A DNA stretch of 64,000 bases from Trissonchulus latispiculum (lineage: Eukaryota > Nematoda > Enoplea > Enoplida > Ironidae), in the NCBI GenBank assembly GCA_030248195.1, contig JASAND010030239.1, positions 32,430 to 96,429 of the forward strand, in the 5' to 3' direction. Of the stretch, positions 12,901 to 27,900 are shown one piece after another. The notes under the pieces were generated by a model. The model made no database searches and had not been told where the DNA came from. It was given only the letters and a program-made list of their open reading frames with translations. How positions within the stretch are numbered: the first letter of the stretch is position 1; each line of letters opens with the position of its first letter. The position numbers and the translations under genes are program-made.

Positions 12901-15900
12901 AAATTATACTAACACTACATACAGGAAAAGACAGAAGTAAAATCACTGATTTCACATTCATGACAACATCAGTCTACCAACAGGGCAAACTGCTGCCAAA
13001 AATTGGCACACAAACTTCATTTCACCTCTCTCTCTATCTTTCTCGCACTGGCACCTAATTTATGGGTTTACTTTTGAGGACAGGACACAACATGTTCAAC
13101 AAAACTCGGCAGTAGATGTGCATTATAAAGCTGCAAAACCCAATAGAAACTAAGCCAGGAAACGCCACACCGCACCATGCATAGGCAATCTCCTTCAGCC
13201 AGTTGGGAATATTCCCTGTCATAATGACCAGCGGGTCTTGCAGCTGTCGGTTGGCTTTGGCCGTCAGCTTCCCATTGACAAACTCGGTGCGAGGCAGAAT
13301 GGGTCCATAGTGGGGACAGAGGGCCCTATCCCGGTAGAGGGTCCACCAGTACTGGTTGAGACTGTGCAACACTCGAAGGAGTTCCAGACATTCCAGGGAG
13401 GGATCACCCTTCAGCGGGCTGGCGGAGTCTTCCAGTAGCGGGCTGCGGGCCAAGTGGTCCTCCAGGGGGTTCAGCGGGACTGGGTAGCGACCCTCTGAAA
13501 TAGGAAAATTGACATAGAAACCAAATTTCAGCAGCAATCAGCATACACATCTACATAGCAAATTGATAAAAATTTATGCACAACAGTTCTGGTAGGTACG
13601 TAGTTATCTGCTGCAGTTAAATGTAAACTTTTCTGCCAGCAGCAATCCATTTTTGCAACAGTATCTGAATCGCTGAAGACCGACGAATGATTTCACAATC
13701 ACTGAAAACACTGTAACTATTAAAAATATGACGTATCAACCAAACAGAAAATCAAAAAAGAAAAGAGAAAAGAAATATGGGTATATGTCTGACCAGTCCA
13801 GAGTGGATCCGACTTGGATCCCTTTCCATGCGTGGCTGCGGAGGAGGCAGAAGCGGATTTTCCACCCGAATTGGTCCCAGAGCCGCCGCGATGACCCGCA
13901 GAAGGTGCCGCGGCGGAAGCGGCGGAGGAATTGGACGCTGGGACTCCACCACCACTTGTCTTCTCCGGAGACTTCCCTGTCCCACCTCCATCCTGAGGAG
14001 AGCCCTCTTTGGACTGGTCCGGACAACTGCGATACCTAAACACGACACACAAACACAAACAAAATACTGGAAGGAGCCAGGACAGGACAGTACATGATGG
14101 GGGGAAACTGGGGCACACTTGGCAGAAATATTACTAGTATATTATAGAAACAAGTTAGTTTACGTACCACTATTTTTCCTTTTTCGGAATTTATTTCTGG
14201 GTTGAAGTGAACAAAAACAGAAGCCCGTCCAATATTAAAGAAATAAATAAAATACACTCTCGTGCTAATTCCAACATTTTCCAGTTATCATATGTACACG
14301 TAAAACACATTAAATTCCTATATTAGTAGTGCATGCGACCTCTGCCAGACTTGGTTCAAACATTTGCGGCTCATCAGTGGAGAAGTGTAGAACTAAGTTC
14401 TTTAGGATGCTTTGGAAAAATCTTTTACAAAATAAGTGAAAGATAGTTTCGCCGCCAGTCGCTTCATAAAGTGTCATCAGTGTGGTGAACAAACATATAT
14501 GACATCCAAAATATGAAAAATTTCTCATTTTGAAAACTATTAACAATGGGTAGGATAAGAAATTGGACAATTCCCTAATATTTCGATAATTAAAATATTT
14601 AAAACATGAAACATGAAATTCTAACAGAATGAAATTAATAAATTTCATCAACGTTTCCTTAAATTATATATATTTTTGATAAGTATATACTCAGAAAGGA
14701 GGAACTCGATAGATTCTGAAGACAAGACCTCGTTCCAAAATATGAAACATGTCTCATTTTGAAACCTGTTAACAAAGAGTAAGAAATTGGACAATTCCCT
14801 AATATTTCGTTAATTAAAACATTTCAAAACATGAGACGTGAAATTCTAAAAGAATGAAATTAATAAATTTCATCACCGTTTCTTTAAATCATATATATAT
14901 ATATATATTTGATAAGTACTCAGAAAGCAGAAGCTCGATAGATTCTGAAGACAAGACAAAAACTATTCTTGTTCCAAAATATGAAAAATTTCTCATTTTG
15001 AAAACTGTTAACAATGGGTAGGGTAAGAAATTGGACAATTCCCTAATATTTCGATAATTAAAATATTTAAAACATGAAACATGAAATTCTAACAGAATGA
15101 AATTAATAAATTTCATCAACGTTTCCTTAAATTATATATATTTTTGACAAGTATATACTCAGAAAGGAGGACGAGGAACTCGATAGATTCTGAAGACAAG
15201 ACAAAAACTATTCTCGTTCCAAAATATGAAACATTTCTCATTTTGAAACCTGTTAACAAAGAGTAAGAAATTGGACAATTCCCTAATATTTCGTTAATTA
15301 AAACATTTCAAAACATGAGACGTGAAATTCTAAAAGAATGAAATTAATAAATTTCATCACCGTTTCCTTAAATCATATATATATATATATTTTTGATAAG
15401 TACTCAGAAAGCAGAAGCTCGATAGATTCTGAAGACAAGACAAAAACTATTCTTGTTCCAAAATATGAAAAATTTCTCATTTTGAAAACTGTTAACAATG
15501 GGTAGGGTAAGAAATTGGACAATTCCCTAATATTTCGATGATTAAAATATTTAAAACATGAAACATGAAATTCTAACAGAATGAAATTAATAAATTTCAT
15601 CAACGTTTCCTTAAATTATATATATTTTTGATAAGTATATACTCAGAAAGGAGGAACTCGATAGATTCTGAAGACAAGACAAAGCTATTTTCATTCAAAA
15701 TATAATACATTATTCAATGTTAGTTCAATGCTAATACATAGATAATTCCCAAAATATACACTTTAGGCTAGAGTAAGAATTAGTAAGTATTAGTACGGCT
15801 TCAATAGTACGTAGATATACTTTAGTACGACATAGGTCGTAAAGACTTTAGTACGACGACAGTCGTAAAATACTTTAGTGCGACTATAAGTCGTAAAAGG

Positions 15901-18900
15901 GTGGGGTAAAGAGCTAGGAGAGACCAATTTTACAAAAACTTTGTTTTCTTAAAACCCGTTAGTATGGAAGAGAGTATAGAAGGAATTATATACTTTCAAA
16001 ATTATGAAGCATATAGCACATAAATTTTCCGCGATTATCATGAAAGAGGAAGAAATAAATAGTACACACTCTTCATTGAAAAACGTGTGTGTACGTACAT
16101 TCATCCTCTGCTGGCATTTTTTAGTGGGGGGGGGGTGGGCCCCCACTTTTCGGTTCCCCCTCCACTTTTCGGAACCCCCCCCCCCTTTTGCCCCCGCCCA
16201 CTTTTCGGCAAGCCCCCACCAACTTTTTTGGGGGTCGCCCAAAAGTGTCAAAAAATTAAGTTTTTGAAGTAAAATTTTCAAAACTTTTCTCAGTTTTAGC
16301 TAAACTTATAAGTTCATTTTAAGCTTAGAAACAGCGATTTTTTGCGTTTTTACCTTAAAAATGCTAATTTTTCGCAAAAAATTAAGGTATATTTGTACCT
16401 TGGGCTCGCCCCCCCCACTCCCCCAACTTCAAAACCCTAAAAAAATGCCAGCTCTGGGTAGAGGATGAAACGAAACCAGAGGTCTCTTACACCAGTAAAA
16501 GATCAGGCAGAATATCACTGCTGAAAGGACACACTTTAAGATTATAGGCTTTTCTGTTCAGCAAAAGGTTTTACAGATTGGGTGGTGGCTATTCGCTCAG
16601 ATTCGGGAAAAATTAATAAATCATTGAAGCTCCTCAGCCTTACAACACATTAAATCATCATCGCGATAGCCAACTAAATTGCTCTACCTCTAGTGAACAT
16701 AGAAAAACCTACGGGACAGGAAGTGAAACATACGTTTGTTTCTGAATTTTTAAAACGTTTTTGTTGGTATCAACTCAAATTTGGTGCATGAGGATCATTT
16801 GGACACTGTTAGCTTAAGATGATTAGTTTTTGAGCATGCAGCAAAAATCCAGTCAACACTTTGATGAAACTTTCCAAAATAAGTCTTTTTAGTATGCTAA
16901 CACTCTCCGAACAATCCCGCTTCAAAAATTCGACATTTCCGCTCAGGTCAGTTTTTGACAATTTCTGACAGTCAGGCAGCAGCTGCATAGTCATGACTAC
17001 ATTCGTATTCGAAAGATCTCGTTGAGCTATACATTTTGTATGTGAAAGCATCTTTCTAACTTTTCCCTATAGTTACTCGTGAGGTATAGCCAACTTTCGT
17101 GTGTCATTTTCGCAGAAATTACATAAATCATTATTTCTTGACCTACGCAGGCCGATTTAAGTAAACTAAGAGCGTCGATTAGAAGGTCTCACAGAGGCTA
17201 ATTGTCCGAGCCATGATCATCTTCCAATTGCTATCCCGCCAGCTGCTATCATAAAAATGTAGTTTTGCAAAAACAAGACCAATTTTTCCAGCGGCTTTGG
17301 AGCATTTAATACACGCAAGTTGGACAGTTTCCAAATTAACAGGATGTGTTCTACGCACAAGGGTCAGGTTACCCCTCCAGGAATACAAATCAGCAACGAT
17401 AATGACTACTACGGTCATATTGCCTGATCGCTCAGATTCGGGAAAAATTGCTAACTCATTGAAAGTCTCAGTCAACAGAGTGAAAAGAATCATCATTGCG
17501 ACAACAGACAAAACCCAAGCCTAACCATACACTTAAAACAAGTCTGAAACTGGCCTACAAACCACACTGTAACAAGGGGGTATGGGGGGTAGGGGACCCC
17601 TCAAAAACTGGAGGTTCAGTATACAAGGGCTGCTAAACTTAGAGCCAAGGGACAAGGGACAGTGCCAGGAAAGGCAGGTCAAACTGAAAATTAATGGAAA
17701 TTTTAGCCAAAAATAGCTAAAAGATTTTTAGATTTTCAAAAAAATTCCAAAAATCGCTAAAAACTGCTTATTTTGCTCTACACTGGCTGTAAAATAGTTA
17801 ATTTTGCGCTAAATTCGCTCAAAATTTGCAAAAATTGCACTTTTTCTAGTAAATTTTCTGCTGGGACCCTTCCCCCCCCCTCCCAAATTTGAGATAAGGT
17901 ACAAGGGCAGGTAAAATTTGGGCTAAAACAGGTACAATACAGGACCCCTCAGGAATTGGTACCCTTGTTAATGTATGCTACAAACCCTCAAAATTTTAGG
18001 AGAGGGGGAAAGAAAGTGAGAGAGGGAGGGGGGGGGTTCAAAGTTTCTGTGAATCTTCAATTCTTCTAATGGGGGGCCCAGACCAGACCACCTACCAGAG
18101 TGTATGGGTGTTGACCCATATGGCGGCATAGCTGTAGGCACACATCTCCGAGTCCGTATCCGTCTCGGGGAAGGGCGGCCCCGTCGTCGAGGAGGGGTGC
18201 GCGGAGGCGCCTCCACCTGCTCCGGGCGGAGTCAGTCCGTACTGTCGCACGGCCTGATAGATGGTGATGTTGTAGGGCAGTGGATGAGTGCCCATCATAA
18301 ACTGTATACGATGCTGGTCTTGCTCTGCGGCCGCTGTGGCTGCACTCTACAAACACAAAAGCAACACCACTAGTCCATAATAGACAGATACATTACGTAT
18401 GCTAAATAGATAAATGTTTATGCTAAATCCAGGCTCGCATCCAGGATTTTGAAAAAGACAGGGGGGGTGGGGGGGTCCAAGCTCAAATACAGCGTGGGGG
18501 CGGGGGAGCGAAGCCCCTCTCCTACAGAAGATGAAGAATTAACGCATTTTTGTCCCAAACTAGTACATTAGATGTTTAATTCTTTCAAGCACTAAATTAT
18601 TACGCCAAAGGTTCGAAAAGCATTAAAAAACGGCTGATTTTGCTATAAACTTAGCAAATAGTTTTCCCTTTCACACCCCAAAAAAGGAGGAGGGGTCTAG
18701 AACTCTGACACCCCCCTCTCCCGGGTCCCTTGGTGCGGCCTTGGCTAAATCGAATGTATATACATAATTATATAACAAACACAACTTAGAACACTTTCAG
18801 CTGTGGACCGTTAGCTATTAGGATGACAGGCTGCAGAGGACCCGCCTGTCGCTCTGCCATCGGAAAAAAAACAGACACAACGACAAAACAACGGAGGTAA

Positions 18901-21900
18901 AAAGGATGGACGGATAAAAAACCCAACAGTAACTGACTGACTATAGTACAACTGATTAACCACCTATCCATAATGCAATGTGTATTTATAATAAGCAAAA
19001 TTCAATATATACCATATTGTCATCAATATCTTCATCGGAGGCGTCCTCATCAGTGCTGTCATCATAGTCCTCCTGGAAATACAATTACACGTTCAAGTGT
19101 TGTCAGTGTTTCATGGAACTTTTCCTTCGACTTGCGGAACTTAGCTAAAGCAAGTTGCCAGACTGGAGAACTTGTACACGCAAGCTCAGGTGCCACTTTG
19201 CATGTATATAGCTAATCCTTGAACAATTAGCCAAAACAATGTTTGAGAATTCATACAAATTTCAACAGTGAAATAAAGTGTTTGAATACCAACGCTATAA
19301 TATAATAATATGCTTCCCAAAGAGTATTGTCATGAAATTTCTCATTAAAATTCGAAAAATTCGAATAAGATATGTATAGCAATTTTTTAGTTATTCCATG
19401 ATTGTTCAGTGAAAATTCCCTCAACTACTTGAACCGCAACGCAAGTGCAAGTTGCAAAGTGCAGGTAGTGACAATTTTTATGAAACAGATTCTGACCGCA
19501 AAAGCTAGCCGACAACTTGTATAACTTGCTGACTTGCAACTTCTTGCGGTTCAAGCGCAAGCACAACTCCAAGGTTTATGAAACACTTGACTTGGAACTT
19601 GCAAAGCTTTATAAAACTGACCCCATGGGGGTCACAACCATTATACCACCGATTATATCAATTAAATTGGTTAAAACCTATAAATTAAACCTATTTGTAT
19701 ACGTAGTATTGTCCTGTACGTGAGCTAGAGAACTGAATATCAAACGTGGACACCCAAAGTCAGACCAACCAAGCTGGTCTGACTTTGGGTGTCCACGTTT
19801 GATTGTCATTTCTCTAAACTGTAATATCATCGTATCCTTCGGGATCCGTGGACTTGTGGCTGTTTTGACTGTATCTACCCTATTGTACTGTACCTGAACA
19901 ATGCGACCATAGCCCCGAAGCAACATGTATCGTTCTAAGGCAGAGACGAGGGCCAGTGGGTCTATCTTGACGGGGCCGCGGCGCCACTGGCGGAGATTGC
20001 TGCACTCTGGGTGACGACGCAGCGCACACTGAAAGACAACAACAGCACCACCACACACACAATAACAATAATAAATTACATTACATTATAGCATAACAGC
20101 GGACAAAACACAAAAATTTGCTGGAGTTTAGGAAAATTTAAAATTGAAGAAAAAAGGGGAAAAAATCCCCGCAGCCTACAACTGATCTGACCGAAGGACA
20201 CGTACCTTCAGCTGATGAGTATGAAAGAACTTCAAGGCATAGAGGCCGCGAAGACTCCCAGAGGAGCCCCCAGGGAGATCGTGCACTTTCACCGGAAACT
20301 AAAACAACAACAAGCACAAAAACAAGCACAAAATAAACAAAATACAGCAAAACATGAACAGCTGTTGCAACCAGGAAAGATTACATGCCTTTTAGGGAAA
20401 CAAACGAAGAGCTACTATTGTCGCTTTGACCCCCCCAAAAAAACGTCAGAGCCATTAGCAGACAGACACAGTCGTCAATGACTGACACAGAAGAAAACAA
20501 ACCAGTATAGTAAGTAAAAAATAAAGTAAAAAGTACATACGTATACCTGTTCAATCTGAGTGAAACAGGCATGAAGCTTTGTCAGAAGGTGACTCAGGGA
20601 AGGCTTCCGATCCAGGCTCAGGCTTACCTCTCCATCAGACTCCTGAAAAAAACAGAGACACACAAATTCCGCGGCAAAATGTACAGAACAGAATACAGTA
20701 TATTCTCTGAAAATAATGCAATAAGCACAATTCCAAATTCCTGCTGTAAATGGGACATGCAGCACCATCGTATTACGTCGACTAAAGTTTTTACGGAAGA
20801 GCCTGAAACCGACCTCTCCAGGGATTTTTGCTTTCGCCACAACCACCCCTTGCACAAATTTTTGCTAAGAATAGGTCAGTATTCAAAAATATTCCGGCCT
20901 TCTAAAAAAGTTTCTAATTTCAGATTAAAACCAGGATGGATTTTTAAAAATTTTATCAATTCTCCATGAAAAATGCGCCAAAAAACGACTGATTTTAGGC
21001 TCCTTCTTGCCAAAAAACCCCCTTCACGACAGTTTCTTCCGGAATCACTCCTTGAAAAAAATCCCAGGGGTGGACGGGTCACCTGCAGATGAAGACATGA
21101 CATGTACTGCTGTATCACAACCGCAAAAACATCCCCCCCGATGCTTGTCGTGTCAGACGACGACACGTTTGTTTCTATTAAATACAAACATCCACTGTCT
21201 GATGCACAGGAGAGCACAGTCATATACGTACGTTTGTTATACGTACCTCTAGATTGAGAAAGAGGGATGCAAAGAGGCGAAGTCGCTGCTGTCGCTGTGC
21301 GATCGTGAGGGTGGGAGAGCGAAGGGTGGCGATGAGGGCGGAGACCAGGCCGCTGTGGATGATCTCAAACGGGCTGACGTCCGACTCTCGCAGGATGGAC
21401 TCAACCTCCGCAAAGCCCTCCTTCAGATTCTGAAATATATACCACACGTTACACGTATATACAACAACAAAGCACAGCCATGAACATTAGCTTAATTTTT
21501 TATTTTTATTCTATTTTTATCTATAGTTTTTTTCGAGATATTATGGCCACTACTGGGGAGATGTTTTAGAAAGTGCGTATATATACATATTGTTCGAAAT
21601 AAGGAAAAGAACTAAGGCTAAGCACGTTTTCATGTTCAGAAAATAATGTACAAACTGCTACAACCACACCAAATCGGATACGCGTATTTTGGTACTCATT
21701 TTTGCGTGCCTAGACAGTTATTAACATAAGTTATAGCTAATTTCTACCGAAGAAACGAAAATTTTTTATAAATATTGCGTGTCTACACATTGCAGAAAAA
21801 TTCTGGGGGGTGTCCATGTCCACAATTTCGGAGGGGGGGATAGCGGTAGGAATTTCCCATTCCCCCTGGCTATGCGACTGTGAAGAGCCATAAATTGACT

Positions 21901-24900
21901 GAAACAAATTCCCCCTCCACCACCCAACATAGTTAGTGTCCTGAATTTTTCCTGTGCATGCCCCAAAAAATAGCACCATTGTTAGCATAGTTTTTAGTAA
22001 AAAGTTAGCTCAAGCAAATTCCTTGCTCCTCAGACTTGGGGGAGGGGACCAAAAACAGAAACCCCCCATTCCCAGGAAAAAAACCAGAGGCTTCTATAGC
22101 ACTGGATACTGGAGGCAAAAACCCAAGGTGGGCAAAATAGAGAAAGTATAAGCTAAAAATAGTAGGGGTCAGTGGTTAACCTACATGTCCAGAATGTAGA
22201 TTTTGAGCGGCAGTTTTGAGACGCGTGAGAATGTTGAGGGCGGAGTGCTGTCTCTCCGCGTCCGCGTCCTTCGAGCCCGTGTCAAAGTATTGACTGTTCA
22301 ACTTTTGAGCTGAAACAACATACAACAATAAAATCCCCCAATCAATACATGGTTAGCAATTTTTTACGTTACAAACAGTATTGTACGTATATATATATAT
22401 AGATTACAGCAAAAATCGCAAGTGCATGACATCAACCTCCGCTTAACTCAATGTGTTTGCAAAAGCTATTAGATTGATTCCAATTCGAGCATTGTTTTAA
22501 AGTAAAACAATTGCTTGACTGAAGTTACCACAACAATGTAAGCCTATACAGACCTTGCGTTTGAATCCAGGCGGAAACCTTCTGTCGGTTGGCGTTACTT
22601 TGAGCGGAATTATAGCTGGCCGTGTAACCAGCAGGCTAAAACAACCAAGCAATCAATAAATCAATCAATCACAAAAACATTGCACCAGCAGTGACAGGAC
22701 CAAAAGGTGGGGGCTTAATCCTACAGCTTTCTCTTCTTTGAAACTAGTAAGCCTGCGATCGTCATTCATGGAAAAACATTTTCCAGCAAAAAAATTTGCA
22801 GAACAATCCTTGTAAGGTAGTGGAGTGGGAGCAGGGATGCACACCTAGCCAACATATTTTGTAGCTATGTCACGGGGAAATTGCACGGTCAAGCTTCGGC
22901 AACTGCCATACGTCATTCATTTTACATATATACCACGTCTGCGTAGTTACAGCTATCACAAATAAGTGGCTCCTTGGCTCTCTCCTGTTTCGAAATAAGG
23001 CTTTGCCTTGCCTTAGTGACTGCAGGACAGGCGTTTTTCATTATTTCTCTATGATTAATGCCTTGCATCCTTCGTGGATCCGCCTGCTGTGGTCCGCGTT
23101 TACCTGATTTTCTTGATGTACAGTTACAGTGGTCAGATAATATTACAAGAAAGAAAAATGCTCCTCCGGAGCATGGAAAAGTAATATGGGTGGATGTGGT
23201 GAGGTTGCGAAATCAAGAGAGGACTAGCTTTGAAAATGCTTAATATGGGGCTAGGTTCTAAAAGAAAGGAGGACTAGGTTGTGGGCGAACTAATATCGCG
23301 AACTAATACTAACTAGCGTCGCCGAACAACCCATATTCGCGGGCTGTAAATATTATACATTCATCTATATCAGTTTCTAGACTTTAAATTATAGCTCCAG
23401 ATTCTAAATTAGATGATATAATCTATATCCGCCTATCGTACTTCCATGTATTATATAGTCGGACTTTTCCTTCGAGAAAGTCTAAGCTTACTGTTCATTT
23501 TAAGCATTTATACAGACAGCATATTTAAAGAATGATTTTATAGCGATTGTCCTTTACTGCAACCCTGCCGGATTGAACCAATAGTTTTACTGCCACATCC
23601 CCATGTTTCTGTCCGATACTTGTCATAATCCAACTAAAGTTAAGGTATATAGCTAGCCTAAAACTGCCCAGGCAAACAACTACTACGTATATCTCGATGA
23701 TTACCTATTCAACATTTTTTACTCTAATGCTGACCGTTCTATACAAGCAACAAAAATGCTCCGCACAAAAGGGGATAATATGTGTGTTGGGCCTATGTCT
23801 GTCGTTTAAATTCCGGTTGAGAAAGCAAGTATATATATATCCGACACAGCAAGTTTAGGTGGATCGTTCTATGGCGAAAGTTGCTCAGTTCGATGCGGGC
23901 TTTCATTTGGTACCAAATTTGACCACTTTTGAAAATTTTAATTTTCGACCCAAAATCGTTTAAGTCCCCACCCCACCTCACCACAGGCCTCTACAGCCAC
24001 TTTAGGTACGCACTTCTATGACAAGAGTTGCTCAGTTCGATGCGGGCTTTCATTTGGTACCAAATTTGACCACTTTTGAAAATTTTAATTTTTGACCCAA
24101 AATCGCCTAAGTCCCCACCCCACCCCACCACAGCCTCTACAGCCACTTTAGGTAAGCACTTCTATGACAAAAGTTGCTCAGTTCGATGCGGGCTTTCATT
24201 TGGTACCAAATTTGACCACTTTTGAAAATTTTAATTTTTGACCCAAAATCGCCTAAGTCCCCACCCCACCCCACCACAGGCCTCTACAGCCACTTTAGGT
24301 ACGCACTTCTATGACAAGAGTTGCTCAGCTCACTTAGGGCTTTCATTTGGTACCAAATTTGACCACTTTTGAAAATTTTAATTTTTGACCCAAAATCGCC
24401 TAAGTCCCCACCCAACCCCACCACAGCACTCTAAAGCCACTTTGAGCAAGCAATTCTATGACAAAAGTTGCTCAGCTCACTTAGGGCTTTCATTTGGTAC
24501 CAAATTTGACCACTTTTGAAAATTTTAATTTTTGACCCAAAATCGCCTAAGTCCCCACCCAACCCCACCACAGCACTCTACAGCCACTTTGAGCAAGCAA
24601 TTCTATGACAAAAGTTGCTCAGCTCACTTAGGGCTTTCATTTGGTACCAAATTTGACCACTTTTGAAAATTTTAATTTTTGACCCAAAATCGCCTAAGTC
24701 CCCACCCAACCCCACCACAGCACTCTACAGCCACTTTGAGCAAGCAATTCTATGACAAAAGTTGCTCAGCTCACTTAGGGCTTTCATTTGGTACCAAATT
24801 TGACCACTTTTGAAAATTTTAATTTTTGACCCAAAATCGCCTAAGTCCCCACCCAACCCCACCACAGCACTCTACAGCCACTTTGAGCAAGCAATTCTAT

Positions 24901-27900
24901 GACAAAAGTTGCTCAGCTCACTTAGGGCTTTCATTTGGTACCAAATTTGACCACTTTTGAAAAATTTTATTTTTGACCACTTCACCCCCTACCCGATTTA
25001 CCCTTCAAACGGCAAAGTGGAGCCAGTCCAGCAAAATGGGTGGGTCGGACGGCAAAACGGACTCCGGGAATGAGCTGGGCGCACCAGAAAACCTCTATGG
25101 ACAAAGTTTTGAGAGGCCATGCACAGTCCTATATGGTGTTCTTGGAAGTCGGTACCGACTTGACCCTCCCGACAGCAAAGTGGAACCAGCCCAGCAATAT
25201 GGGTGGGTCCGACGGCAAAACTGCTTACGGGAATCAATTCGCCGTGCCAGAAAACCTTTGTATGGAAGAATTGAGCTTTCTAAGTTGAATACACAGCGAG
25301 AAATTTCGATTTTTCATTTTTCGAATTTTCACAATTTTTGACCGGCCACTGTGGTCGCATGGGAAGTGATAGAGAAACGAGACTTAGCTATTTAGTTAGT
25401 TCAATATATGTAGTTTCTGAATATAAAAAGAAATCGGCTCCAGCTCTTAACGTTCGAGCTGCGCAGCGACCACAAAAATGGTCACTTTTCGCTCTGAGCC
25501 GACTTTGCGGCGCCGCTGCGGCGCTGTGGCGCACCTGCGGCGCAAAAAAAGTAGCGATTCTTAAATGGCGCATGGGGTACTACCAGACCCTATACCCCTT
25601 TAGGTCCGGCCTCCGCTGCAGATTACGTGAAAGAGGCGGAAAGTCAGGACAATACGACCATTAAATAGGAGAAACCGGAAAAAAACATCGCCGCCATAAC
25701 CGGTCCGGGGCGTAACTTTTTAACGGTAAGTGATACGGGGCTGAAACTTCACAGACATACTAAACTCGATGTGCTCTACAATTTGCGCATGAAATCTGCG
25801 CAGGATCTGCGCAGGATTTTGCGCAGCCTCTGCGCAGCTTATTTTACGGTGTCTCCAGCGACTTTTGACACATATTATAGGGGTCGCTGCCGCGACCCCT
25901 ATGATATATGTGACAAACGGTGAAGCGAAGCGTGCAAGCCCGCGAATATGGGTTGTTCGGCGACGCTGTGCCCATATTAGTTCGCCCACAACCTAGTCCT
26001 CCTTTCTTTTAGAACCTAGCCCCATATTAAGCATTTTCAAAGCTAGTCCTCTCTTGATTTCGCAACCTCACCACATCCACCCATATTACTTTTCCATGCT
26101 CCGGAGGAGCATTTTTCTTTCTTGTCCTCTTAGCACTTTAAAGATTCTCTGACAATATTCCACTGTTGTTGAACATTGGCCTTAAGATTAGCTCGTATGC
26201 CGTTAGCTTATGCCAGCATGTCCTCAGCATAAATTTGATGAGACGAGGGATGGTCGTCGGTCGCATTTTTACCCACTTTAGCAAGTGGGTAAGCACAGTA
26301 TAATCCGTAGGATAGAACCAAAGACTGCATCCTCTGACGACAACTATACCAATGCATTATCGGACAGATTCATTCTATATAATTCTCTATTCCAATGATT
26401 GACTCGGAACGTACACACTTTTCTTGACTATATATATGACATACCCCAAAACATTAATATTAATGGTGGACAAGAAATAAATGTAAGGCGAACTAAGAAA
26501 GAAGTTTACTAACAAAATTAGCCAAAATATGTAACAGAAAAAAATTCAAAACCAAGTCGCACAAAAACTTAATACTCTGTAAACCGAGACGCAATAAAAG
26601 CCCATAAAGTGTAGATCGAACACTAAAGCACTCACCATGACCTATATATGCGGTCAGAAGATACAGTACACAAGTATATATATAGACATTGGCAGATCGA
26701 TAATTCAATGAAGGGTAGGGGTGTGCCTATGGCAAAAATATTTCAACCCGGTCTTGGGAGCGGATGCCCCCAGAAATTAAGTAATTTTAATTTTGACCCG
26801 ACCGGACCCACTGGGGGTGGGGTACCCACCCACAGGTCGGAGGGGCCACTTTTTGTGGGTGGTACAATGACAAAAGTTGTTCGCCTCGCCAAGGGCTTTC
26901 ATTTGATACCAAACATGACCACCTTTGAAGACTTTCATTTTTGACCCACACCCGACCCACAGGTCGGTGGGGCCACTTTTTGTGGGTGGCATAATGACAA
27001 AAGTTGATCGCCTCGCCAAGGGCTTTCATTTGATACCAAACATGACCACCTTTGAAGACTTTCATTTTTGACCCACACCCGACCCGCAGTGGGTGAGGCA
27101 CCCACCCACAGGTCGGTGGGGCCACTTTTTGTGGGTGGCATAATGACAAAAATTGATCGCCTCGCCAAGGGCTTTTATTTGATACCAAACATGACCACCT
27201 TTGAAGACTTTCATTTTTGACCCACACCCGACCCGCAGTGGGTGAGGCACCCACCCACAGGTCGGTGGGGCCACTTTTTGTGGGTGGCATAATGACAAAA
27301 ATTGATCGCCTCGCCAAGGGCTTTTATTTGATACCAAACATGACCACCTTTGAAGACTTTCATTTTTGACCCACACCCGACCCGCAGTGGGTGAGGCACC
27401 CACCCACAGGTCGGTGGGGCCACTTTTTGTGGGTGGCATAATGACAAAAGTTGATCGCCTCGCCAAGGGCTTTCATTTGATACCAAACATGACCACCTTT
27501 GAAGACTTTCATTTTTGACCCCCACCTGACCCCCGACCCGCAGGCCCTGGGGGTCAGGGGTCACATCCACCGACCTCGGCAGTATGCCCATCGTTTTCAG
27601 CGACCCTGATTTACTATATTTGGGCACCACCCCAAGGCCGAAAAACGCCATTTTTAATGACTTTTAGACCATTTCTAGTAAAAGTGGGACTTAGAAACTT
27701 TTCGCCAAAACAGGTGAAAAATGCAAAGTTTGGGCCTATCTCCTGAAAGCTACAGAGCGAAATTAAAAAATCCCCCTCGTTACTTTGTGTGCATTGGCCG
27801 AAATATTCAAATAAAATAAACCAAACCGATCTAGCTGCTAGCCTATGAAAAAAAGTCCACCACAACCGAAGTGCCAAAATAGCGAAAGTCCGACTTTGGG

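Larger units (their letters stand above)
23145..26125. mobile_element. Element with ~190-bp terminal inverted repeats, hosting a nested element
   Basis: The left arm 23145-23344 and right arm 25938-26125 are inverted copies starting ACAAGAAAGAAAAATGCTCC and reaching a GCCCGCGAATATGGG block. No clear target duplication was found. The middle is occupied by the hairpin-ended element at 23743-25907, so the outer element was the earlier insertion. No transposase frame. Confidence 0.75.

Noticed and set aside
14310..15603. Repeated small minus-strand frames starting [16 protein letters not shown]
   Set aside because: They are the same tandem monomer translated several times; AT-rich, no family match.
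7150..17525. Shared segment encoding [20 protein letters not shown], like a helix-turn-helix (7158, 16592, 17428, partly 36953)
   Set aside because: Only one copy is open over 30 residues, others have stops or drift, and no transposase catalytic region follows. It is probably a non-coding repeat.
18785..18852. Possible extra TRIP12 exon on the minus strand ([22 protein letters not shown])
   Set aside because: No AG acceptor fits the needed phase, and exon 31 joins exon 32 directly in phase with the conserved family order.
19739..19803. Interpretation of the 29-bp foldback as a microRNA precursor
   Set aside because: The stem is perfect with a 7-nt loop and no bulges, and there is no expression evidence; kept only as a foldback.
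26787..27651. Long minus-strand frame with repeated [11 protein letters not shown]
   Set aside because: It is a translation of the 149-bp array, in overlapping frames, with no conserved domain.
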